This document shows positions 52,174 through 61,051 of a stretch of 64,000 nt of DNA, piece by piece (positions within the stretch are counted from its first letter, which is position 1; the number at the start of each line of letters is the position of its first letter). The stretch spans positions 124,001-188,000 of the forward strand of contig CAWEQW010000002.1 in assembly GCA_963811365.1 (NCBI GenBank). The letters are read 5' to 3'. Origin of the DNA: CAWEQW01 sp963811365. GTDB lineage: Bacteria > Actinomycetota > Actinomycetes > Propionibacteriales > Nocardioidaceae. The notes under the pieces were generated by a model that was given only the letters and a program-made list of their open reading frames with translations, had not been told where the DNA came from and did no database searches. Both the position numbers and the translations under genes were made by a program.

Positions 52174-53754
52174 TCAGTCCCGAGGGACGTCGCGGCGTCT
52201 GAACCCGACCAGTCCGAGCAGCCCCAGACCGACGGCCAGTGCGCCGAGCAGGGCCAGGGCGCCGGCGCGCACCGGGTCCTGTGGCGGGTTCCCGACCGCG
52301 TGGTACGGCGACAGAGCCAGGACCGGAGCGGCCAGCCGGAGGGGATCGCCCAGGTACGCGATCAGCGCCGCGACCGCGAAGAGCAGCCAGGCCACCGGCT
52401 GCGCCCGCGGCAGCAGGCCGAACAGCGCCAAGGCCAGCGCTCCCAGCAGGGCGATGGCGGGCAGGAAGGCCGCGGTGGCGCGCAGGACGGTGCCCGCCAC
52501 GGCCTGCCCGGTGGACACGACCGTGCCGCCGGCGAGGGCCAGCGCCCCCAGGCCGAGGATCGGCACCAACCCGGCGACCAGTACCAGCACCTGCAGGCCG
52601 AGCCAGAACGCGCGACCGTCGGTCCCGGCCAGTCGGGTCTCGAGGCGGTGGGAGGTCTCCTCGGCTCGCAGCATGGCAACCCCCTGGACGACGTACCCGC
52701 CCGCGAGCAAGGCCAGGATCAGCACCGACATGCTGAGGACGGTGTCGAGCCCGGTCGCACCGGACGCCCCGAGGGCCTTCGCCACCGCGGGGTTGCCCTC
52801 GATCGCCTCGAGCAGGGGCTGGGCGAGCGTTCCGAAGGCCGCCGCGACGACGACCGTTCCCGTGGTCCAGCCGAGGATCGACCCTCCGCGCAGCCGCAGG
52901 ACGGTGCCGAGCGGGGAGCGCAGCAGCCGCGAAGCGCTCGTGGGTCCGCCTGCGCGCCGGAGCCGGGCACTGCCCAGGTCGCGGCGGGAGCACTCCACGA
53001 CGGCGAGGCCGGCGAGGGCGGCGGCGACCAGCACCGGCACCAGTAACGGCCACCATCGCTGGTCACCGAACGCCCGGCTGTTCTCCTGCCAGCCCAGGGG
53101 AGAGAGCCAGGTGACCGCGTTCTGCAGGACGTCACCGACCCCGCGCAGCAGGTAGGCCAGCAGGATCGCGGCGAGCCCGACGGCGTACACGCCCCTGCTG
53201 TGCTCGACGACCTGGGCGGTCAGGGCGGCGATGCCGGCGAAGACCAGGCCGAGCGCTCCCATGGACGCCGCGTACAGCGCCGATGCCGCTGCTGGGACCC
53301 CGACCAGCACCAGCGCGACGAAGAGGGCCGCCGCGGCGGCCACCAGCGCGCCGGTCACGACGAGCAGTGCCGCCACGAGTGGTGCGCTCCGCCCGACGCG
53401 GCCGGCGAGCAGGGCCTCGAGGCGACCGTCCTCCTCATCCCTGCGGGTCATCCGCGCAACCAGGCTCACGCCCATCAGCGGGATCGCGAACGAGGCGAGG
53501 AACCCGGCCTCGTTCGCCACGATGCCGCCCAGAGAGTCGATGCCCGCCACGCGTCCGTTGATCGCCACCAGCGCCCCGCCGTTCCCGACCGCGACGGCGT
53601 AGGAGTGGATCTTCGCGGGCGTGTCGTAGAGCCCGCCGACGGAGCGGGTGACGGCGAGCATGGTGAGGCCTGTGGCCAGCACCCAGCTGCCCAGCGCCTT
53701 CCACCCGGTGAGGAGGTGGATGCGCACCATGGTGGGCACGGCGAGCGTGCTCAT
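52174..53754 (-). CDS. ABC-2-type exporter permease
   Basis: A 526-residue polytopic membrane protein of the bacterial exporter type with about twelve hydrophobic segments (for example VLATGLTMLAVTRSVGG, LLVVTGALVAAAAALFVALV, VLVAAALAGLAVVEC, LLGALALALFGLLPR). The ATG overlaps the stop of the ATPase gene by 4 bases. Two similar halves are visible, as in the two-in-one permeases of actinobacterial antibiotic-efflux ABC systems. With the adjacent ATPase and TetR regulator it forms a drug- or lipid-efflux unit. The transported compound cannot be inferred. Confidence 0.82.
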   Translation of the reverse strand: MSTLAVPTMVRIHLLTGWKALGSWVLATGLTMLAVTRSVGGLYDTPAKIHSYAVAVGNGGALVAINGRVAGIDSLGGIVANEAGFLASFAIPLMGVSLVARMTRRDEEDGRLEALLAGRVGRSAPLVAALLVVTGALVAAAAALFVALVLVGVPAAASALYAASMGALGLVFAGIAALTAQVVEHSRGVYAVGLAAILLAYLLRGVGDVLQNAVTWLSPLGWQENSRAFGDQRWWPLLVPVLVAAALAGLAVVECSRRDLGSARLRRAGGPTSASRLLRSPLGTVLRLRGGSILGWTTGTVVVAAAFGTLAQPLLEAIEGNPAVAKALGASGATGLDTVLSMSVLILALLAGGYVVQGVAMLRAEETSHRLETRLAGTDGRAFWLGLQVLVLVAGLVPILGLGALALAGGTVVSTGQAVAGTVLRATAAFLPAIALLGALALALFGLLPRAQPVAWLLFAVAALIAYLGDPLRLAAPVLALSPYHAVGNPPQDPVRAGALALLGALAVGLGLLGLVGFRRRDVPRD

Positions 53755-54722
53755 CGGGTGTCGCTCCCGCCGTGGTAGGCCTCCAGGAACAGGTCGTCGA
53801 GGCTGGGCGGGGTGACCGTGAGCGTGTGGATACCGGCGTCGTGCAGCCGGTCGACGACCTCTCCGACGGCCACCGCGTCGACGCTCAGCCGGACGTCGAC
53901 GAGCCCGTCGCGCGGCTCCTGCTCGCTGTCGGACACGCCGTCGAGCCGCTGCAGGTCCGGTGTGCTGCGAGTGACCGCGTGAACGTGGGTGCGGGTGTGA
54001 CGGCGAAGCTCGGCCAGGGTGCCCGAGGTGACCGTGCGACCGCGCCGGATGATCGTCACCCGGTCCGCCAGTGCCTCCACCTCGGCCAGGATGTGGCTGG
54101 ACAGGAGCACCGTGACCCCCTCGGCCCGCCGCTCGCGAACGGTCTGCTGGAAGGCCTGCTCCATGAGCGGATCCAGTCCCGAGGTGGGCTCGTCGAGGAT
54201 CAGCAGGTCGACGTCGGCGGCCAGGGCGGCGATCAGCGACACCTTCTGCCGGTTGCCCTTGGAGTAGTCGCGGGCCCGCTTGGTGGGGTCCAGGTCGAAG
54301 CGGTCGACCAGCTCGGCCCGACGGTCGGCGGGCAGCCCGCCGTGCACCTCGGCGAGCACGTCGATGCACTGCCCGCCGCTGAGTCCCGGCCAGAGCGTCA
54401 CGTCCCCGGGGACGTAGGCGAGCCGTCGGTGCAGCTGTGCCGCGTTCGGCCACGGGTCCGCGCCGAAGAGGCGCGCCTCGCCCCCGGTCCTGCGCATCAG
54501 GCCCAGCAGCACTCTGATGGTCGTCGACTTCCCGGCGCCATTGGGGCCGAGGAAGCCGTGCACCTCGCCGCGGCCGACCTCCAGGTCGAGGCCGTCGAGC
54601 GCGGCGACGTTCCCGAACCTCTTGACCAGTCCCGTCGCCTCGATCACCCGGTCCTCGCCCCTCTGCGGGGGTGTCGCCGCGGGCTCGGAGACCGGCTCGG
54701 GCGTCACGCTCTGGCTCTGCAT
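53751..54722 (-). CDS. ABC-2-type exporter ATP-binding protein
   Basis: A 323-residue ATPase. Walker A is GPNGAGKST, the Q-loop region YVPGDVTLWPGLSG, and the signature YSKGNRQKVSLI (a variant of LSGGQ used by many DrrA-type proteins). Walker B is LLILDEPTSGLD and the H-loop is LLSSHILAEVEAL. A C-terminal DUF4162-like extension (GIHTLTVTPPSLDDLFLE) follows. It starts one base after the TetR gene ends and overlaps the permease gene, so the three genes form one transcript. Confidence 0.92.
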   Translation of the reverse strand: MQSQSVTPEPVSEPAATPPQRGEDRVIEATGLVKRFGNVAALDGLDLEVGRGEVHGFLGPNGAGKSTTIRVLLGLMRRTGGEARLFGADPWPNAAQLHRRLAYVPGDVTLWPGLSGGQCIDVLAEVHGGLPADRRAELVDRFDLDPTKRARDYSKGNRQKVSLIAALAADVDLLILDEPTSGLDPLMEQAFQQTVRERRAEGVTVLLSSHILAEVEALADRVTIIRRGRTVTSGTLAELRRHTRTHVHAVTRSTPDLQRLDGVSDSEQEPRDGLVDVRLSVDAVAVGEVVDRLHDAGIHTLTVTPPSLDDLFLEAYHGGSDTR

Positions 54723-54723
54723 G

Positions 54724-55404
54724 TCAGTCCTCTCCTTCGGTCGCCGCAGACTCGTCCGGGCGCTCTGGCTGGTCCGGGCCCGGGTCCGTCGCGAACCGGA
54801 ACATCCCTTCTCCGGTGATGGTGTAGACCTCCGCGGCCCAGCGGGTCATGCCCTCCGGTGACAGCGGGTCGACGCCGAGGACCGTCGCGAGCTGGTCGCG
54901 CAGGAGCACGAGTGTCAGGTCGCCGGCGAGAACGAACGCCGCACGCACGTCGGGGTCGGCGCTCTGCGTGGCGTGGCCGGACGCGGTCATCTGGTCGAGC
55001 AGCCGACGGCTGCCCTCGAACCACCGACGGAACAGGGCGGTCCCGGTCGCGTCGCCGGACAGCAGTAGCCGACGGATGTATCCGGGAAGCGGGGAGCCAG
55101 GGGGGATCAGGCGGGCGAACACGTCGGCGGCGGACCCGGCGTTCCCGCCGGCCAGCGCCCCGGCCATGTCGTCGGCCGCCATCGCCGCGTCGAGGAGGTC
55201 GACGACATGCGCGTCGACCGCGGCCAGGAGGCCGGCCTTGCTGCCGAAGTGGTGCAGCACCAACGCCGGCGACACCCCCGCCTGGGCGGCGATCTGGCGC
55301 ACGGAGACCGCCTCGGCCCCGCGGTCGGCGAACAGCCGCAGCGCGGCGTTGCGGATGGTGGCTCGCGCAGTGAGGTCCGACGCCCGAGGCTCGACTGATC
55401 GCAT
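54724..55404 (-). CDS. TetR-family transcriptional regulator
   Basis: A 226-residue TetR-type repressor. The N-terminal helix-turn-helix is TIRNAALRLFADRGAEAVSV, then RQIAAQAGVSPALVLHHFGS. The ligand-binding domain is rich in hydrophobic helices. The ATG at 55404 is chosen because the longer start at 55440 would place the promoter/operator-like AT-rich repeat inside the coding sequence. It is the first gene of the exporter operon and probably represses it together with its own synthesis. Confidence 0.9.
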   Translation of the reverse strand: MRSVEPRASDLTARATIRNAALRLFADRGAEAVSVRQIAAQAGVSPALVLHHFGSKAGLLAAVDAHVVDLLDAAMAADDMAGALAGGNAGSAADVFARLIPPGSPLPGYIRRLLLSGDATGTALFRRWFEGSRRLLDQMTASGHATQSADPDVRAAFVLAGDLTLVLLRDQLATVLGVDPLSPEGMTRWAAEVYTITGEGMFRFATDPGPDQPERPDESAATEGED

Positions 55405-55432
55405 GCTCAGAATACTAAACATTTGTTCAGCA
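55404..55432 (-). promoter_or_regulatory. AT-rich imperfect inverted repeat before the TetR operon
   Basis: TGCTCAG at one end and CAGCA at the other frame an AT-rich core (AATACTAAACATTTGTT), unlike the surrounding high-GC DNA. It immediately precedes the TetR start, fitting an operator/promoter. The arms match only partly. Confidence 0.4.
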
Positions 55433-55499
55433 TGCGTCAACGGGGATGCCGCTGGCTCGACCGGCTACGGCCCCCGCGTCGGCCTCGGCCCCGGGTACG

Positions 55500-56099
55500 T
55501 CACGTGCGCGGTAGCCGCCCCGAGCCGGTCGAGGAGACCGGATCGACCACGCGGCTCACGATCCGGGCGTGCTTGCCGACCTGGCGGACCCGGGTGAAGC
55601 CGTAGTCCTCGAAGAGCTCGACCGTCGCGCTGAACAGGAACCTTCCCGGAGCCTCCCGGCCCTCGGTCACCTCGGGAATCGCCTCGACGAGCCCGCCGCC
55701 GGCTGCCGCGATCTGGTCGAGGGCGCCTTCCAGCGCGGTCCGCGCGATGCCCTGGCCACGGTGCGCCTTGTCGACGTAGAAGCAGGTGACCCGCCAGTCC
55801 GGCAGCGGTGGCGCGTCCTTGTCGTAGGCACGTCTGTGCTTGATGTTCGACAGCTCCTGAGGGCTGCCGTACTGGCACCAGCCCTGCGCCAGGTCCGCCT
55901 CGTCCAGCACCAGCGCGGCATGCGCCCTGTCGGAGCGGACCCGCTCCTCCTTGGTCGCGCGGTAGCTGATGTCCCGGCGGCCGCACTCCGGGTGATAGCC
56001 GATGCACCAGCAGCCGCCGAAGATGCCGTTGTTGCGCTCGACGAGCTCCGCGAAGGCGTCCCAGGTGGAGGCGTCGAGTGGGTGGACGGTGTAGACCAT
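55500..56099 (-). CDS. GNAT-family N-acetyltransferase
   Basis: A 199-residue acetyl-CoA-dependent acetyltransferase. The acetyl-CoA-binding motif A is FYVDKAHRGQGIARTALEGAL, and ELFEDYGFTRVRQVGKHARI is the final family strand. The N-terminal GGCWCIGYHPECGRRD contains three Cys, unusual for the family and possibly metal-binding. The ATG lies at 56099. The substrate is unknown. It stands alone between the TetR operon and the esterase gene. Confidence 0.87.
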   Translation of the reverse strand: MVYTVHPLDASTWDAFAELVERNNGIFGGCWCIGYHPECGRRDISYRATKEERVRSDRAHAALVLDEADLAQGWCQYGSPQELSNIKHRRAYDKDAPPLPDWRVTCFYVDKAHRGQGIARTALEGALDQIAAAGGGLVEAIPEVTEGREAPGRFLFSATVELFEDYGFTRVRQVGKHARIVSRVVDPVSSTGSGRLPRT

Positions 56100-56173
56100 G
56101 ACGGCAGCCTAGGGACCGTTCAGGACGATCCGCTTCCGGTGTGTCGGCGACGCGGTGGGCGCCTGCCTGTCGC

Positions 56174-57769
56174 TCAGGCGGTCAGGTCGACCACCGGCAT
56201 CGTCGCCCAGAAACCGCACTGGTGCTCGGCGGCGTACGTCGCGTCGTCGATGGCGACGCTCTGCCCGCCGGCCCGCAGGGACAGGACCCGGTGGCGCTGG
56301 TCGTAGCGCGGCCAGCGTGCCTGGCCCGGCACGCGTGGGTTGCCGGTCCGTGTGAACGCGCCCCAGTACTGCGTCATCTCGTGCGCGAGGCGCCGCTCCG
56401 AGGCGTCGAACAGCGGCGCGATCGGGGTGCCGTTGTCGAAGCTGGGCCAGATGTAGGCGAGCTCCGCGGCGTGGCCGGCGCCCCACACGTAGCCCGGGAT
56501 GGGGGTGAGCCCGGGGCCGGTGCGGTGGTCGAACTCGTAGGCGTATGTGCGCGTCCAGCGGGCGAAGGTCCTGGTCAGCGCGATCTCTCGGCAGCCGCCG
56601 ATGCCGGCGATGAGCCCTGCGTCGGTCTCGATCGCTGCGACGAGGTAGGCCGCGGTGAACCGGTCGGCGTCGGCGGGCCACGGGTAGTGCGCGAGCACGT
56701 CGTCGGCGCGGTCACCGAACACGCCCTGGACGAACCGCTCGTAGCCCGTGCGGTCGGCGCCGATGAACCCCTGGGCGAAGGTGCGGCCCTCGTCACGGTT
56801 GGAGCCGTTCACGATGGGGACGTGCCGGAAGTCGCCGGCCGTCACGGCGGCGTCCGGTGCCTCCGGGAAGCTCGGCGTGCCGTCGACGAAGCGCGGGCTG
56901 AAGCTGCCGCTCGCGTCGAGGAGCGTCCCGGCCGCGGCGGCGCGCAGGCAGGCGACGGCGGTGGCCGGGTCGGTGCAGCCGGCCGCGGTGGCGAACGCGG
57001 TGCCCCGCTGCTCGGCGTGGGCGCGGGTCTGGCTGACGCACGAGCCGCTCTGCATCATCGCCTTCTCGAAGAGCCCGCGCGAGCCCGGTGACACGAGGTG
57101 TCCGCAGACGGACCAGCCGCCCGCCGACTCGCCGTCTATGGTGACCCGCGAGGGCCGGCCCCCGAAGGCGGCGATGTTGCGCTTCACCCAGCGCAGCGCA
57201 GCCTGCTGGTCGAGGAAGCCGTAGTTGCCCGCGTCCGCGTCCTCGGCGGCGAGGCCGGGGGTGCGCAGGAAGCCGAAGACGCCGAGCCGGTAGTTGAAGC
57301 TGACTCCGATGACGCCGGTCTCGCGGACCAGCTTGAACTCGCTGTTCTGGGCGCCGCTGCCGTTGACCAGCCCGCCACCGTGGATGAACACGTGCACGGG
57401 GAGGTGGTCGCGGGCGGTGGTGCCGGCCGGCCGCCAGACGTTGACGAACAGGCAGCTCTCGGTCTCGCTGCGCGGCCCGTTGGTGCTCGGCAGCACGGGG
57501 CAGGGGTTGCCGAAGTCCCGGGCCCGGCGCACTCCCGGCCACGGGGCCGCGGGCCGCGGAGCCCTCCAGCGCAGCGCCCCGGTCGGCGGCGCTGCGTACG
57601 GGATGCCGAGGAACCGGTCGACGCCGGCGCCCTCGGCGCCGCGCACGGCCCCCCTGTCGGTGACCACGACGGGCGCCGTCCTGGCCGATGCGGGGGGAGC
57701 GGTGAGCGCTCCGACGACGAGGGCGAGTGGGACCGCAGTCCCTGCGAGCGCCCGGCTCCACCGTGACAT
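56174..57769 (-). CDS. Secreted type-B carboxylesterase
   Basis: A 531-residue carboxylesterase/lipase of the type-B family. A signal peptide opens the chain (LAGTAVPLALVVGALTAPPASA). FLGIPYAAPPTGALRWRAP and ESCLFVNVWRP are typical early motifs, with the oxyanion-hole motif VFIHGGG. The nucleophile Ser is in DGESAGGWS near residue 217, with Asp/Glu and His expected later (the NGSNRDEGR segment and the GAGHAAEL segment). The ATG is at 57769. A perfect 15-base palindrome lies 123 bases upstream. Likely role: hydrolysis of carboxylic esters outside the cell. Confidence 0.9.
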   Translation of the reverse strand: MSRWSRALAGTAVPLALVVGALTAPPASARTAPVVVTDRGAVRGAEGAGVDRFLGIPYAAPPTGALRWRAPRPAAPWPGVRRARDFGNPCPVLPSTNGPRSETESCLFVNVWRPAGTTARDHLPVHVFIHGGGLVNGSGAQNSEFKLVRETGVIGVSFNYRLGVFGFLRTPGLAAEDADAGNYGFLDQQAALRWVKRNIAAFGGRPSRVTIDGESAGGWSVCGHLVSPGSRGLFEKAMMQSGSCVSQTRAHAEQRGTAFATAAGCTDPATAVACLRAAAAGTLLDASGSFSPRFVDGTPSFPEAPDAAVTAGDFRHVPIVNGSNRDEGRTFAQGFIGADRTGYERFVQGVFGDRADDVLAHYPWPADADRFTAAYLVAAIETDAGLIAGIGGCREIALTRTFARWTRTYAYEFDHRTGPGLTPIPGYVWGAGHAAELAYIWPSFDNGTPIAPLFDASERRLAHEMTQYWGAFTRTGNPRVPGQARWPRYDQRHRVLSLRAGGQSVAIDDATYAAEHQCGFWATMPVVDLTA

Positions 57770-57891
57770 GGGACCTCCGAGATGGGCCTTCAGGTGTCAC
57801 TCGTCGTACGACGAGACCGCACGGACGCTACGCCGGGCGACCCCCGGGTCAAGCGCCCGACACCGGCGCCGGTCCGGGGCAGCGGGCCGGC

Positions 57892-57906
57892 CGACAAGGC
57901 TTGTCG
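57892..57906. promoter_or_regulatory. Perfect 15-base palindrome upstream of the esterase gene
   Basis: CGACAAGGCTTGTCG has two perfect 7-base arms around one base; a 1-base loop cannot form a terminator hairpin, so an operator is more likely. It is 123 bases before the esterase start and 143 bases from the iron box. Confidence 0.4.
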
Positions 57907-58048
57907 CCCACCGGGGGACGGTGGGTGACGCCATGCAGGGTGTCGTCGGCCCCGGGGTCCCGCGGCACCTCGGTGGCCGAGGTGGTGGCCGTGGTGGCCG
58001 TCGAGGGCTTCGCTGCGGAGTGTGAGCAGGGCCACTGGGCATCGAGGG

Positions 58049-58067
58049 TGAGGTGAGGCTACCCTTA
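58049..58067 (+). promoter_or_regulatory. DtxR/IdeR-type iron box
   Basis: TGAGGTGAGGCTACCCTTA matches the 19-base iron-box consensus TTAGGTTAGGCTAACCTAA at 15 positions. It lies 46 bases before the feoA start, as expected for iron-repressed uptake genes. Confidence 0.75.
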
Positions 58068-58113
58068 GTTGAAGGCGAGGAGACGCCTCGCCGGTTCTCG
58101 GACGGAGGGAGCA

Positions 58114-58419
58114 GTGGGCATCATGACGCTCGGCGCACGACCCCGCGGCCGTCGTACCCCGGTGACGCCCGCTCCACCGACGGGCGGCACGCTCGCCGAC
58201 CTGGCCCCGGGAGGGTCCGGCGTCGTCGTGGAGGTGCACGACGCACACCACCCGGCGGTGGCCCGGCGGCTCTTCGACCTCGGGTTCGCCCCGGGCGCTG
58301 AGGTCCGGATGCTGCGGCGGGCGCCGATGGCCGACCCCCTGGTGTTCCGGGTGGCCGGGTACGACATCGCGCTGCGCCGTGCTCAGGCCCGCTGCGTCAC
58401 CGTGACCGCGGCTCCGTGA
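58114..58419 (+). CDS. feoA: FeoA-family ferrous iron transport protein A
   Basis: A 101-residue FeoA protein, an SH3-like small cytoplasmic partner of FeoB. Typical features are GTLADLAPGGSGVVVEVHD, the Arg-rich turn RRLFDLGFAPGAEVRMLRRAP and the final VAGYDIALRRAQARCV. The GTG at 58114 with GGAGG at good spacing is preferred; the ATG at 58123 is a possible alternative. Its TGA overlaps the feoB GTG, so the two are co-translated. It is preceded by an iron box. Confidence 0.9.
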   Translation: MGIMTLGARPRGRRTPVTPAPPTGGTLADLAPGGSGVVVEVHDAHHPAVARRLFDLGFAPGAEVRMLRRAPMADPLVFRVAGYDIALRRAQARCVTVTAAP

Positions 58420-60368
58420 GCTGCGGCCCCCACGAGGCCGGCACCCCGTCCGGGGCCGGCGGCGTCGACACACGTGCGCGCGTGGCACTGGTCGGCAGCC
58501 CGAACTCCGGGAAGACCACGCTGTTCAACGCGCTGACCGGCATGCGGGCGAAGACCGGCAACTACCCGGGCGTCACCGTGACCCGCTCCGAGGGGCGGGC
58601 GCAGGCGGCGGAGGGCGAGGTGCTCGTCGAGGACCTGCCCGGCACCTACAGCCTCGCCGCGATCAGCCCCGACGAGCAGATCGTCAGCGACGTGCTCGAC
58701 CCCCGGAACGGGGCCACGGACACCCCTGAGGGTCTGGTCGCCACCCTGGACGCCACCACCCTGCGGCGCTCCCTCGGCATGCTGGCCCAGGTGCTCACGA
58801 CCGGCCTGCCGGTCTGCGTCGTGCTCACCTTCACCGACGAGCTGCAGCGCAGGCAGGGCTCGCTGGACGTGGCGGCGTTCCGCCGTGCGGTCGGCGTGCC
58901 GGTCGTGGCCGTCGTCGGCGGCCGGCGACAGCACCTCGGGGAGCTACGTGGGCTGCTGGGCGACCCGGCCGGCTGGCCGCGGCCCGTGGTCCCGCCGCCC
59001 ACGGAGCCGGCCGAGGTCACCAGCTGGATCGACTCGGTGCTGGCGACGTCGCGGTACGTCCTGCCGCGCGTCGACGCGCGCACCCGTCGGATCGACGCGG
59101 TGCTGCTGCACCCCTTCTGGGGATCGGTGGTGTTCTTCGCGACGATGTTCGCCTTCTTCCAGGTCGTCTTCACCGTCGCGGCGCCGGTCCAGGGAGTCAT
59201 CGAGCGGGCCTTCGCGCTCCTCGGGGACCTGGTGCGCACGCAGGTCGGCAACAGCTGGATCGCGGGCTTCCTGGCGGACGGGTTGCTCGGCGGGGTGGGC
59301 GGCGTGCTCGTCTTCCTGCCGCAGATCGCCCTGCTGTTCGTGCTGATCTCGCTGATGGAGAGCGTCGGCTACATGTCGCGGGCGGCGTTCCTGATGGACC
59401 GGGTGATGGCGAAGGCGGGTCTCGAGGGCCGCGCGTTCGTCGCGCTGCTCTCCTCGCTCGCCTGCGCGATCCCGGGGATCATGGCGACCCGGACGCTGCC
59501 CTCGACGCGCGACCGGATCGCCACCATGATGGGCGCGCCGCTGATGACCTGCTCGGCGCGGCTGCCGGTCTACGTGCTGCTGATCGGCCTGCTGGTGGAC
59601 CCCGCCTCCCGGGTCGGGCCGGTCGGAGCCCAGGGCCTGGTGATGTTCCTGCTCTACCTCGGCGGGGCCGCCTCGGCGATGGCGTCGGCGTGGCTGTTCT
59701 CCCGCCTGGGGAGGCGGTCGGGGCCGCTGCTGCCGTTCTACATGGAGATGCCGCCGTACCGGGTCCCGTCGCTGCGTTCGGTGGCGCTGGCGGTCTGGGA
59801 CGCCTGCCGCGGCTTCCTGCGCAAGGTCACCAAGATCATCCTCGGCACCACCGTGGTGCTGTGGCTGCTGCTCAACCTCCCCGCGCAGTCCACCACCGAC
59901 CTGGTCGCCGCCGGCGTCAACCCCGACGACCGGGCCGCGGTCGCGTCGTACGGCATCGACCACAGCGCCGCCGCATCGGTCGGCAAGGCGATCGCGCCGG
60001 TGTTCGCGCCGCTCGGCTGGGACTGGCGCATCGACGTCAGCGTGCTGGCCTCGCTCTCGGCCCGTGAGGTGTTCGTGGCCACGCTGGGCCAGGTCGCCGC
60101 AGCCGAGCATCCCGAGCATCCGCACCAGGCGCTGGAGAAGATGACGGTCCAGGACGGCGCGCGGGAGGGGGAGCCGCTGTTCACCGCGCCGGTGCTCGCC
60201 GGGCTGCTGGTGTTCTTCCTGTACGCGCTGCAGTGCATGTCGACGATCGGCGTGCTCCGGCGGGAGTCCGGGTCCTGGAAGTGGCCGGCGATCGCGTTCG
60301 GCTATCTCTTCGCGGTGGCGTGGTCCATGGCGCTGCTGGCCCGAGTCGTGGTCGGGGCGGTGACCTGA
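58416..60368 (+). CDS. feoB: FeoB ferrous iron transporter (GTPase-permease)
   Basis: A 650-residue Fe(II) importer. The N-terminal G domain has G1 GSPNSGKTT (27-35), G3 EDLPGTYSL and a degenerate G4 (LTFTDELQ: Thr where FeoB normally has Asn of NxxD). The membrane part has the two gate motifs SLACAIPGIMATRTL and MTCSARLPVYVLLIGLL, each with the conserved Cys, plus about ten helices; the FeoB C-terminal segment VFFLYALQCMSTIGVLRRE ends it. It overlaps feoA by 4 bases. FeoC, which many gamma-proteobacteria have, is absent; a NifU-like gene follows instead. Confidence 0.94.
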   Translation: MSCGPHEAGTPSGAGGVDTRARVALVGSPNSGKTTLFNALTGMRAKTGNYPGVTVTRSEGRAQAAEGEVLVEDLPGTYSLAAISPDEQIVSDVLDPRNGATDTPEGLVATLDATTLRRSLGMLAQVLTTGLPVCVVLTFTDELQRRQGSLDVAAFRRAVGVPVVAVVGGRRQHLGELRGLLGDPAGWPRPVVPPPTEPAEVTSWIDSVLATSRYVLPRVDARTRRIDAVLLHPFWGSVVFFATMFAFFQVVFTVAAPVQGVIERAFALLGDLVRTQVGNSWIAGFLADGLLGGVGGVLVFLPQIALLFVLISLMESVGYMSRAAFLMDRVMAKAGLEGRAFVALLSSLACAIPGIMATRTLPSTRDRIATMMGAPLMTCSARLPVYVLLIGLLVDPASRVGPVGAQGLVMFLLYLGGAASAMASAWLFSRLGRRSGPLLPFYMEMPPYRVPSLRSVALAVWDACRGFLRKVTKIILGTTVVLWLLLNLPAQSTTDLVAAGVNPDDRAAVASYGIDHSAAASVGKAIAPVFAPLGWDWRIDVSVLASLSAREVFVATLGQVAAAEHPEHPHQALEKMTVQDGAREGEPLFTAPVLAGLLVFFLYALQCMSTIGVLRRESGSWKWPAIAFGYLFAVAWSMALLARVVVGAVT

Positions 60369-60369
60369 C

Positions 60370-60969
60370 GTGGCCGCCTCGCAGGAGCGGGGTGGACTGG
60401 TGCCGGTGCATCCCGAGCCGGTCGACGGGCAGCCGGACGCGCTGCGCTGGGTGATGCCCGCGGGCACGTTGCCGTTCGTCGGCGAGCCGGTCGGCCTACC
60501 CGGTCCGCTGCGTGCGCTGGTGCAGGACGGGTCCCTGCGCCGGGTCGAGGTCGAGCCCGCGGCCGTCGTGCTGCAGCTGGGCCCGGCACGGTCCTGGCGC
60601 GACGAGGGCGCGACCGTCCGCAGGGTGCTGCAGGAGGCGCTGGCCGCGTCGGAGGAGTGGCGGGCGCCGGCGGGCTCGTCGGCCGACGACGTGCTCCGCA
60701 GCGCGGTCGAAGGGGTGATCGCCGGCGAGGTCGGGGAGTACGTGCGCGGCCACGGCGGCCGCATCGACCTCGTCGACGTTCGCGACGGCCGGGTCGAGGT
60801 CACGCTCGGCGGCGCGTGCGAGGACTGTCCGGCGAGAGGCCTGACGCTGACCTCCCGGTTCGAGGAGGCGGTGCGGGCGCGCTACCCGGCGCTCCGCGAG
60901 GTGGTCTCAAGCGGTCGGCAGCCGCGCGGACGTCGGCTGGTCCCGCTGCTGCCGCCGCGCCGCCGCTGA
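60370..60969 (+). CDS. NifU-like (Nfu) iron-sulfur scaffold domain protein
   Basis: A 199-residue protein. The N-terminal half resembles the Nfu N-domain (ALRWVMPAGTLPFVGEP). The C-terminal half is the NifU/Nfu domain with the Fe-S-binding CxxC in LGGACEDCPARGLTLT. A helical linker joins them (DVLRSAVEGVIAGEVGEYVRG). The GTG at 60370 is one base after the feoB stop. Nfu-type proteins carry or assemble [4Fe-4S] clusters; coupling with feoAB and fur/katG suggests iron supply for cluster repair under oxidative stress. Confidence 0.85.
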   Translation: MAASQERGGLVPVHPEPVDGQPDALRWVMPAGTLPFVGEPVGLPGPLRALVQDGSLRRVEVEPAAVVLQLGPARSWRDEGATVRRVLQEALAASEEWRAPAGSSADDVLRSAVEGVIAGEVGEYVRGHGGRIDLVDVRDGRVEVTLGGACEDCPARGLTLTSRFEEAVRARYPALREVVSSGRQPRGRRLVPLLPPRRR

Positions 60970-61013
60970 CGGCGTACCGGGCGAAGGGCGGCGGACTGGT
61001 CCGGCCGGCCTGA

Positions 61014-61030
61014 TCTTTACTGGTTCAAGA
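61014..61030 (+). promoter_or_regulatory. Candidate FurA operator
   Basis: TCTT-TACTGGTTC-AAGA is an inverted repeat in an AT-richer stretch ending 21 bases before the fur start, in the position of the autoregulatory FurA box of actinobacterial furA-katG operons. The arms are short. Confidence 0.4.
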
Positions 61031-61051
61031 GAATGGTCAATACTCCGGAGC

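Larger units (their letters stand above)
57770..58113. other. Intergenic region between esterase and feoA
   Basis: A 344-base divergent gap. It holds a 15-base palindrome (57892-57906) and a DtxR/IdeR-type box (58049-58067), reported separately. The rest is GC-rich with a GGTGGCCG-like imperfect repeat around 57970-58005. No coding sequence is supported. Confidence 0.6.
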
